Positions 34,373 to 44,187 of a stretch of DNA of 64,000 nt are shown here, piece by piece. The DNA lies in the NCBI GenBank assembly GCA_032690845.1, contig CM064424.1:35899511-35963510 (forward strand). The letters run 5' to 3'. The stretch comes from Eleusine coracana subsp. coracana. Taxonomy: Eukaryota; Streptophyta; Magnoliopsida; Poales; Poaceae. The translations under genes and the position numbers were made by a program. The notes under the pieces were generated by a model. It did no database searches. It had not been told where the DNA came from and saw only the letters and a program-made list of their open reading frames with translations. Position 1 is the stretch's first letter, and every line of letters starts with the position of its first letter.

Positions 34373-35400
34373 GTGGTTGAGCCAGACACATGACACAACG
34401 GTGTCACCTTCTATCATATGGTGTCATCAAGCTAAAACCACTAGCCAAGCTGTATTTTCAATGGAGATTACCAAAATTCATTGGTGTCCGTGACACCACC
34501 AAAATGCCCTGGCTTCACGCTATGGGGACTACAAGTGCTCCAATCTCGCCAACTCAGATTCAATGTTGCACATATACCTCCTATATGCGTCTGGATGAAT
34601 GAACAACAAATTCATCTTCATTGACAATATTCCCTCATGACATGCTGCACCAACCTCATGCTTGTGCAAAACAAGGTCCTCTTGATGAAAGTTGATAGTC
34701 ATCTTTATTGTAATTTGTAGTCTGCTTTTCAAAGCACTGCAATACATACTCATATAAGGGTGCTTTGTCCTTCAGTATTCTCTCAGCGTCTATAACCTTT
34801 CAAAGGTCATGAAATGTTAAAGAAAAAAAAAGATCAGACACACGGAAAAGACAAAAGCCAGCCCCGGTTCTGGCTGATGTTATCTTTCGTCCTATGCTCA
34901 AACCAGTATGGCGTGCAATTTATATCCAATTTTGTTATCACCGCGGGCTAAGCTCCTTTGTATCCGCAACCACACAACACGGCTTCATTGTTTTGCCTTA
35001 GTTAGGCCATAGGAATGCTCCATGTACTTGTCATATCCACAAGGTCCATGGCTTATCCACATGTGTGTGGCGCCATCTCCTCCCCGTTTCGGCGGAGACG
35101 TTTCACTAGCTCCAACCGAAGCCACAACATGATTCGTGACCTATCGTTTTACTAACAGAGTTCACCAATTCCTGGGACGTACAGAACATGGCCAGGGGCT
35201 CTAAATTCTCCTGTTCCACAGGCTTGGCCGACACGGCTCATCGTGCCTATCATCATCAAATGGGGTGGCTCAAGTGCCTAACTCCGCGATGTGCGCTGAC
35301 ACATGTGCTAGTAGTTTTGTTGTAATTTGTTTTTCTTAAGCCGTGTCACATATTGGACAGACCAATAGTGTTTGTCTTCTTTTGACTTTTTTTTTGAGAT
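34373..35400. other. Unclassified spacer between CACTA and Sirevirus elements
   Basis: No gene or recognisable repeat boundary was found. The region has mixed composition, and short ORFs at 34390-34753 overlap on both strands without any domain. Confidence 0.5.
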
Positions 35401-35405
35401 GGAAG
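35401..35405. other. Left target-site duplication GGAAG
   Basis: GGAAG directly precedes the TGAAAG start of the 5' LTR and is repeated at 46250-46254 after the 3' LTR. Confidence 0.9.
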
Positions 35406-37446
35406 TGAAAGTGCATCTATGCCCCTAGTGGGTTTTGGTGGTTGTATGACAACATGATTAAAGAACTAATCCTCTTTGGGAGTATATAAGCAGGTTGTAC
35501 ATGAAGAATATACGTTGCATTGATAAAAAATGATCAATCTTCAAAATGTACGATTGTGTAAGGAAAATGGGCCTATGTGATGAAATGGGAAGTGTCAAAT
35601 AAATAGGTCCAAAAAAGCAATACTATGACAAGCCAAGATTTGAAGTAAATATGAGACATGAAAACTATTGATATGAGAGGGTCTCAACAAATTGGTGTTG
35701 TCAAGAAAAAGAAGTGATCAACTGTTATTTCTATATAGGATTTAATCTTGGAAGCAACTTGATCAAGTCAATACTTCAAACATGAATTCAAAAGAAGGCA
35801 TAACGATGATACAAAGTTATGTGTGACTCAAGATAGCAAGATGGTGAAGGATTGGCATGACTTGGCCGTGATGGACCATGGACAGGAGAAGGGCAAGATG
35901 GAGTCTTGGCGCCGAGGGACCCAAGCCATGGTGAAGAGCAGGTGGAGCGCAATCGCGATGGACCGATCAAGCTATATGTGGTCATACATTTCCAAGTATT
36001 ATTCATTATTGGAATATAAAGATATAATGTGACTTGTGAACAAAAAGGAAGAAATGGACATGATAAATGAGGAGTTTCCAAGTCACAAGCTCTAGGTGAT
36101 GACGCTCAGCAAAAGCACATGTGGCAGCCCTCATGAAGCTAAAAGAGAAGAAATGGAAAAATTCATTATCATGCAAGCTCAAGAAGAAGAATTATCTTTT
36201 TATTTAGTCTTGAGTTTAGGCATGCTGCTCTATCAAGAGGGATGCTACATGGTTTGCATTTAATGTCTCAATGCTCAAAGAAAAACTCAAGTGAGATGAG
36301 AGAAACACAACACCTACACTCATACTAACTCTCACTGTAACAGGAAAAACCGGTGTAATCAGTTTACCAAACCGGAGGGACCGGTTTTGGTTCAAACCTC
36401 TAACGGCTAGTTCAGGAAAACCGGTGGGACCGGTTTTTACTGGTTCAGTATAACGGCTAGTTTTTGGGGGACAAGTATAAATACTTCCTTCCCCCCTCCT
36501 TTGGAGGCTGCTGATTGTGTGCACGAAGAAAATACATCCAAAGCCTTGTAGAGCTCTCCCCAACACCTCTTTGTGAGGTTTGAGTGATTTGTGAGAAATC
36601 CTAAGTATTGGGTTGAGAGGGATTGAGATTGAGAGCACAAAAGCAAAAATCCTACACTTGAGCATTTGAGCATCGTGTTGCAAATTCGTGAAGCATTTGT
36701 TACTCTTGGAGGTGAATCCTCCTAGTCGGCTAGGTGTCGCCCTAGACGTCCCAAGCTTGTGGTGAGCCTTGGGATAGTCTGTGAAGGTCCGCTTTGCCTC
36801 CGCAAGGAAAGAAGCAAAGATAGTGGAACGGGGAAAGCGGTTGAAAGAGACCCGGCTTGGAGTGTGCCTTGTGAGCAGCTCAAGCTTCCTCAACGGAGAC
36901 GTAGGGTTCATGGGGGTGAATCTGAACTTCGGCAAACAAATCTCCATGCGCTTCACTTGGTTGGCTTTCTTAAGTTCTTGCTTTATTTGTTCTTGATTCA
37001 TAGGTTGCATGAGTAGTGGTGCTTGTCTTTCCTTGTGTTTGTTTGTGCTAGTTCTTGCATGCTCTCTAGGATTCATTAATCTTGCTAGAACTAAGTGGGA
37101 CATTGTAATTTACTATTTTATTCTCTCTGCCCTGAGGAAACCGGTGGGTCCGGTTTCCCAAACCGATGGGACCGGTTTTTGGTCATTGCTAAATTGTGTA
37201 GATTCTTTGTGAATCAAATAGAGGTAGTTCCTGTATTTGCTCTTATAGCTTGCTTGTCTCTTGAGCTTGGTTGCTTTTCTTATTTACTTGTTTATTCTCA
37301 AGCTTTCTGACAAAACCGGTGTAATCGGTTTCCTAAACCAGTGCAACCGGTTTTGATAGTTTTAATTTCGCTGCGAGTTTTTGTTAAATTTTTAGAAATG
37401 CCTATTCATCCCCCCCCCCCCTCTAGGCGACATCAAGGGACTTTCA
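35406..37446 (+). mobile_element. 5' LTR of the Sirevirus-like element (2041 bp)
   Basis: It starts TGAAAGTGCATC and ends GGGACTTTCA (TGAAAG...CTTTCA is a 6-base inverted pair). It holds a TATA box at 36476, four clusters of the AAACCGG dyad repeat (about 36347-36398, 36418-36440, 37138-37182 and 37313-37355) and a C run near the 3' end (37410-37421). Confidence 0.92.
36476..36483 (+). promoter_or_regulatory. TATA box in the 5' LTR
   Basis: TATAAATA lies about 1070 bases into the LTR, just after the dyad repeats. The matching site in the 3' LTR is at 45279-45286. Confidence 0.6.
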
Positions 37447-37448
37447 AT

Positions 37449-37460
37449 TGGTATCAGAGC
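37449..37460 (+). other. Primer binding site (initiator Met-tRNA type)
   Basis: TGGTATCAGAGC begins two bases after the 5' LTR and is the standard site complementary to the 3' end of plant initiator tRNA-Met, which primes minus-strand DNA synthesis in copia elements. Confidence 0.92.
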
Positions 37461-37500
37461 CTAATCTCCTTATTAGGCCTAACCGCTTGGAGAATTGATC

Positions 37501-39277
37501 ATGTCGCAAGGTAAAATGTGTCAAATTTCCTATGGTTGTTCTAGCGCCTCGTTTTTTATCATTTCTCAACCTTCATACGAGGCACCATATTTTGATGGTA
37601 CAAATTATGCTAATTGGAAAGCTAAGATGGTCTCATATTTTCGAGAGATGAGTCCCAAAATTTGGTGGGTTGTGGATGTAGGTTTTTCTCATAACATTGA
37701 TAGGGAATCTAGCACACAAGCACAAGAAAAATGCCTACATCTCCAAGCCCAAGCTACCAATGCCCTATTTGGTGCATTGAGTAGGGATGTCTTCGACAAT
37801 ATATACAAGTTGAAGAATGTTCATGCTATATGGAATCATATTCAAGAAATATATGATGATTCCAACAATGAAGAAGAAAAGACTCAAACTACCAATCTGG
37901 GAAAATCGGAGGCACCGGTTTCCCAAACCGGGTTGCACCGGTTTTGGCAGAACAGAAACTATTTCTGTTAATGATCAAGTTGAAGATCCTATTTGCAGAT
38001 TTAGACCAAGTGAAGGGTCTATGTCTCCAAGAAGCTCATGCTCAGATGATGAAAAATCCTTTTGCTTCATGGCCAAGAGGCAAAGGAAGTCTCATGTATC
38101 CTTAGTTGAAAAGGTTGACAACTCAAGGAATGATCATACTAGTGCTACTAACAAATCTTCTTATATAGCACAGCTAGAGGAAGCAAACAAAATGATCATG
38201 GATGAGTTTCAAAAACCTACTAGCATGCATAAGAAATTGCAAGAAAGACATGGTGATCTTCTATGCTCACATGAGAAGCTCATTGACTCATATACCATGC
38301 TAGAAACAACTCATGAGGTTGCACTTACTGTAGTAAAATCTTCTCAACCTCACACATGCACTTGCACAACACAATCAATTGTTTTATCTTGTGCTAATAC
38401 TTGTTGCTCTCAAGCAAAGCCATCAAATGATGAGCATGTAATTGTAGAAACTTGTGATGAACTTATTGCAAGTGAAAATGATTACCTCAAGAGAGAAGTT
38501 CAGAGGCTGAACATGGACTTAAGTCGGTTGAAAGGCAAAGGCCATGTGCAACCATCTCAAGATAACCGTGATAGCATGGTGAAGAAGCTTGAGAAGGGAT
38601 CAACCGCCACATGCGTCAAAATCTTTCCCACTGGCTTGAACAAAGTTCATGACAAGAGCAACAAGCAAAAGATCAAGAAGAAATTACACATCAAGTGCTT
38701 TGAATGTTCATCAATGGGACATTTTGCTTCGGAATGCCCATCAAGGAAAAATGGCCAATTTACACTCTCTAGAAGACAAAGAAGTCTATCTCAGAGAAGA
38801 TGCTTTGGATGCAAGGAGAAAGGACACAAGATAGCCTCATGTCCAAGACAAACAAGATTGGAGCAAGTCTGTCAAAACCGGAAGGACCGGTTTGCCAAAC
38901 CGGTGGGACCGGTTTCTGCAGAAAAGCTCCATCCCATTAAGCAATTGGAGAAAGGCTTTGTGTCAGCATACACAAGACACATGGACAAGAGTGAAAACAT
39001 CAAAAAGAAGATTATGGATAAGTCCAAAAGAATTAAGCATCAAACGTGCTACACATGCCATAACAAAGGACATCTTAGTAAGGATTGCCCTTCGACTCAA
39101 GCTTTAAATTCTAAGTTGGTCAATAATAAGTATTCATCCTCTAAGGCCAATAATGATACTTGTGCTATCAAGGTGATTAGTTCAAACATTGCTAGCACAA
39201 AGTCTACATGGGTGCCAAAATCTTGCTTGATTAACTCTCTAGGACCTAACAAGCGTTGGGTACCAAAAAGTGCTTGA
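37501..39277 (+). pseudogene. Sirevirus-like gag with three zinc knuckles, one frameshift
   Basis: ATG 37501 opens a frame with the UBN2/retrotran_gag start (APYFDGTNYANWKAKM, about nt 37579-37626). Frame 1 stops at 37971. From about 37945 the same protein continues in frame 2 to the stop before 39278, so the frame shifts within or beside a copy of the AAACCGG dyad repeat at 37902-37945. Three CCHC knuckles follow: CFECSSMGHFASEC (about 38697), CFGCKEKGHKIASC (about 38800) and CYTCHNKGHLSKDC (about 39046). Between knuckles 2 and 3 another copy of the dyad repeat (38874-38925) is translated in frame. Multiple knuckles and a long Gag are typical of Sireviruses. Gag packages element RNA. Confidence 0.85.
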
Positions 39278-41818
39278 AAGTTCTTATAAGTTGCAGGTGA
39301 TGCATTGATGACTTGGCATGCACAAAATGATGGAACAACACGCAAACTTGCCAAGCATGGAGACATTAAAATACTATCTACATCAATGACATCAAGGAAA
39401 AGAATAAGTACCACTAAACACTCTTTGTCTTGTTTCTTATTCCTACAGCAATGATCCCACAAATTCATGCTACTACTTATGGAATGCTCTCAAGTATACG
39501 AGCATGAATGATCTTGTAAGGAGATGCAATTAATGTCTCCTCGGAGAAAATTTGTTGTGTGAACATCTCTTAGGATTGATGAATACAAACAAGAAGCCAA
39601 GATAGCAACGCATATCAAAAAGGAAAGGAATTCTAGTGAAATATCAAGAACTCAGGAAAATCGGTTGGTCCAGTTTGTGAAACCGGTGGGACCAGTTTCT
39701 CAGACTTGTCCGAGGGATCGGACAAGTCCATCAGACTCCAGTAAGGATGTCACTCAACTTCATCGGACTTGTCCGATGCCATGAGGAAAGTCCGACGTCT
39801 CGGACATATTCTTCGGACTCTAGAACCTCTGCCACTATGCATCATATCCGATGTCCATCGGACTTATCCGATAAAATGAAGAAACAAGAAATCAGGAAAA
39901 ACCAGTGGCACCGGTTTGCCAAACCGGTGGGTCTGGTTTCTCCTGAAAAGCTTGATGTGATGAAGTGATGCAGAAGCAACAACAAGATAGCATCTAGATT
40001 GATAATTGACCTATGATGATTAAGGAAAACACCATGTGAATCCAACATGAAGATATGAAGTAATCACACACACTTGAGTGGTTGTGAGTATTCCTTGACC
40101 TACTCTCATTTCATGCTTCTTAATTATCCTCCCACCTTGACCAAGATATAAATTGAACCTCTCCGTGTTCCTAATAGAGCATGTGCACACATCACAAATT
40201 ATCCAAAAGACTAGGTGCACATATTTAGGGGGAGATTCATTTTATATCTTGAGTAAAAAAGAAACTAATATTTTCCTTGAGTATCTTGTGTTTAGTCTCA
40301 ATATGGAATAAATTATGATGAATGATGCCTCATGCTGAGATCAAGCAAAAAGGAGTAACTCTCTATCTCAGTTTAGCTTTTATTTCAATATATGTTATCT
40401 GTGAAAACCAGTGGCACCGGTTTGCTAAACCGGAGGGACCGGTTTAGACAAAAAATATATATTCCTTTTTTTTCTTGAGGCGTTTTTCACTTTTTTTTGC
40501 ATGGATGATCACTATGTGTGAGATTCCATCTTGTGCTACTAATTCCAATGTCTTCCATTGAAAGTGCATAAAGTGTTATTTTTTTTAAGTTGACATTAAT
40601 GGTAAAAGACAAAATAAGCACTAGTCAATTTGAGTGGTTCCCTTCATTAGTTGAAGAGGGACAAACATTGCCAAAGGTATGTCCTCCTAAACTCTTTGTC
40701 TTTCTTACTACATATAGAATCCATGTGGTAGGAAGTGCCTTGGTATGTGTATGACTCATGTCATAAGCATACTCTTTGTGAGTTAGGGCAGATTTTCAAA
40801 AAATTTATAGTGCTTTGTCCTAAGTGGTTTTAAAACATTTGATTTTTTATCTTTGTGATCATGTCGTGCTACTTGTGATTATTGTTCCTCTTGATTGCTT
40901 GTTGCCTAACCACAATTAGTACGACCATCTCTCTCAAGTCCTAATTTCCATTATTGTTCAAATCTTCATTATCATCACATTCTCTATCATAAATCTCGAG
41001 GATTTGATCTACAAAGGAAAATGCAAAGTACTCCAGGCTTTGAAGCAATATTCATTGAAAATCTCCACTCAATCTGGTTTTGTTCAGATCCTGACAAAAC
41101 CGGAGGCACCGGTTTTGAAAACTGGTGGCACCGGTTTTGTCGATTTAACCAGCCCAAGCCCAAAACTAACCCCTTCGTTCCCATTCACCTCTTTCTCCTC
41201 AAACCAACTGTGGTGCGTCCTCTCTCATCTCCCATTGACAATTTGGAGTCTTCTCCGTGGGATTTTTTAGCTCTTGGGTGGATCTTTGTGCCCCAAGATC
41301 GGAGGCTCCGGTTCTTCCACCGGATTTGGATTTCTCCTCTCCAAAGGTACCTATGGTCTCAAGTTTCGATCTCTTAGTACCTTTGATAGATTCAAAACTC
41401 TCTGTGGTACATTGTTTCCTAGCATGCCCTTATACCTAATCCTGCTTTAACCCCATAAAAACTTGGACAAATCGATCAGATTCGTGACCTAGGTTTTCTC
41501 TGTGAAAACCGGTGGCACCGATTTGGCAAACCGGAGGCACCGATTTTGGCAGAGAAATCCTAATTCAAGTTTTTGATCGAATCTTTGATTCATCTTGTCC
41601 TAGCATTGTTTTCAAGTATTGCTCATGCCTAGTATTTACCTAGAACAATTTTAGATAAAATTATGAGCATAGGTTTTCTGTGTGAAAACCGAAGGCACCG
41701 GTTTTTCCAGAGAACATCTATTTTCATATTATTACCTCTAATTGTTATCCAAACCTCCTTTTATCCTTCCCTGTTGTATCCTAAGACCTTGTTCACTCTT
41801 ATCTATCACAGGGTCAGT
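39278..41818 (+). other. Non-coding interior in place of pol, rich in dyad repeats
   Basis: No integrase, reverse transcriptase or RNase H motif occurs in these 2.5 kb, where a copia pol of about 4 kb would be expected. The region holds dyad-repeat copies at about 39655-39702, 39893-39945, 40402-40448, 41094-41145, 41503-41550 and 41683-41712. A second palindromic family (TCGGACTTGTCCGA type) lies at 39705-39880. Near 40215 a purine-rich AGGGGGAGA resembles the polypurine tract at 44174. Confidence 0.7.
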
Positions 41819-43540
41819 ATGTCGGATGAAGAAAGGGAGAGGAATGTGAAAGCAAGGCATGATGCGGGGCAAGGGTCACAATTTGACACAATCTATCATA
41901 GACGAAAGCAAACCGTCCGAATGCTTCCCAGAGCTACTGTGAAAATTGATGACCCTCCTGAAGATCAAATTCAGGAACATGAGTCCTCTGATGATGATGA
42001 CACTGAGGATGAGGTCTATGTCCCTCCTAGTGGTGCCCCTAGGACAGCAGTTGGGGGCTCTGGCACAGCAGCAGCTAGTGGCTCAGAGGAGGGTGATAAG
42101 GAAGAGGAAGAGCAAGAAGAGTTTGATGTGGATGAGATCATCCCTCAGACCTATGTGCATCTTGGACATCTCTCATTCCGGCTTCCTCTAAACCCGGGAT
42201 GGAGGGAGAAAGTGAGCTACAAAGGCCAAACAGAGTCTATGAGAGAGATGAGAGTCAAGGATCCTAGACCACTTCCTAGAGAGGCCACTGACTACAGGTT
42301 TCACTCCTTCTTCCAGTAGGATTTCTATGAGTCAGTGATCTTGTCAAAGAAGCACAATCCAGTGGCAAATGCTCAATGAGTTGATTGGGCATACATGGAA
42401 AGCAAAGATGATCCTATATTCAATGAAGTCATTGCTGCATGCAAGGCAAAGCATGTGAAGGACATTTTTGGCTTTCAGAAGAATTGGAACAATGAAGTAA
42501 TTGCTCAGTTTTATGCCACCTTGTATGTGGAGGAGCATGGAGATACAAGAAAGATGCATTGGATGATAGAAGGTCAGTGGTATGAGGTGACCTATGCACA
42601 GTTTGCTAGGCTCTTTGGTCTTGGGCGGCTTGATGCAAACCATCCTAGGATTCACTATGCCACCTGCCTTGGTGATAGAAGATTGAGGCACATGTATCCT
42701 AGAGGAAAGCAACAAAATTATGGCACTATCATAGACTTGCTTCCATTCTATGCCTACATCAACAGGCTATTTAGGAAGACCCTCACTCCTAGGAAAGGTG
42801 ATCCCACTAAGCTTCCCTCCTACAACAGGAACATCCTTGCTGCTATGGGGCCAAATGGGCATGATTTCTTAGTGTTTGACTTTGTGTGGGAGGAGATAAA
42901 AGTCATTTCTAATAGCCCTCTGAAGAGTTGTGGATATGCACCCTTTATTATGCATATGATTGAGAGGGTGTCAGCTCGTACCTTTGAGTGTGACAAGGAG
43001 CATCTCCCTTTGAGAATCAAGAATGACTTGAGGAATCTAGTTGAGAGCAGCAGTGCAGCAGCACTAGCTCATGGTGCATCCACCTCTGCAGCACCTAGAG
43101 GGAGTGGGCAGCAAAGGGACAAGCCTCCCTCACTAATCAAGAAATTATTTGGGATGCTCTTTGGGATGTGCAGGTCTTAGTATAATGCTGATGTGAAAGC
43201 ACATCATGAGAGGCAAGTGAGAAAGAAGGATACAAGGACAATGAAGCTTCTTCATCAACAAAACAACCTTCAGCCTCCTCGCTCTCCTATTGCCTCCGAG
43301 GGTGAGCAAAGTCCAGAGATTGAGACATTTGAGACAAGGATGAGTCGCTATGAGGAGCATGACCCCTTCACTTCATGGTATGGTGATGCTAGTTTCAGCG
43401 GGTCTGTTTTTGGCTACGGTGAGACTTCTCAAGTGCCACCTTTTATTCCTCCACCTCCTCCACCAAACAATGAAGAAGAGGAAGAAGAAGAAGACGAGGA
43501 GGAGTCATCATTGATGCAAAGGAAGACCCCCTCTTGGTGA
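41819..43540 (+). pseudogene. Transposase_32-like ORF in the env position, three stops
   Basis: One phase runs from ATG 41819 to TGA 43538-43540, interrupted at 42317-42319 (TAG), 42371-42373 (TGA) and 43178-43180 (TAG). The N-terminal third is acidic and disordered. The middle (nt 42460-43000) has IAQFYATLYV, WMIEGQWYEVTYAQFARLFGLG and later LLPFYAYINRL, which fit the Putative plant transposon protein family (Transposase_32). The C-terminus has a run of Pro (PPFIPPPPPPN) and an acidic tail. The name of that family is historical; no transposase activity is established. The ORF lies between the missing pol and the 3' LTR, the env position. All three stops fit C-to-T changes. Confidence 0.65.
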
Positions 43541-44173
43541 TAGATGACAAAGGGGAGAGAAGGATTAAAGCTCCAAGTCTTTATCGGTTTTTGCTTTCAA
43601 TTCTGGTCTATCTGGAAAAACCAGAGGCACCGGTTTGGCAAACCAGTGGCACCGGTTTTGCCAGAATAGAACCAATGTATCTTTTCCATTTCCTTTGTTT
43701 TTATCTCATGGACTTGAGAACTATTTGTAATGAGTGATTTGGTGTGTTGAACCTTATAATAATTCTCTAAGACCTTATAATTATGCTATGCATGTTGTTT
43801 GATGCATTGATGTACTGTTTTTCCAGTGAATATGTGAAGTCAGGAAAAACTGGTGGCACCGGTTTGGCAAACCGGAGGCACTGGTTTTGCCAGACAGCAC
43901 ATGTGGTTCTTTTGAGTTATTTCTTTGTGGTTTTTTTGTCATATGCATCACGTACTACATGTTCACACACACATGTTGCACCCCACGAATGGACACATAT
44001 AGAGGGAGCTCTTGTGAATTTATTTCAAAATGTGTAAATTGGTATTTAAGGCCAAAATTGATGAATTCCATTCATATGCACGGTTTTAGGGGGAGCTCAT
44101 CCTATATAGATGCATTCAAAATTACTTAATATATATCATTTGTAAGCTTTAATCAAGGTTGTCCTCAATCACC
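43541..44173 (+). other. Non-coding 3' region of the Sirevirus-like element
   Basis: No gene was seen. Dyad repeats occur at about 43615-43665 and 43842-43892. Two purine-rich AGGGGGAG motifs (44088-44095 and the tract at 44174) repeat the polypurine signal, a known Sirevirus habit. Confidence 0.6.
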
Positions 44174-44187
44174 AAAAAGGGGGAGAT
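44174..44187 (+). other. Polypurine tract of the Sirevirus-like element
   Basis: AAAAAGGGGGAGAT directly precedes the TGAAAG start of the 3' LTR and would prime plus-strand synthesis. Confidence 0.88.
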
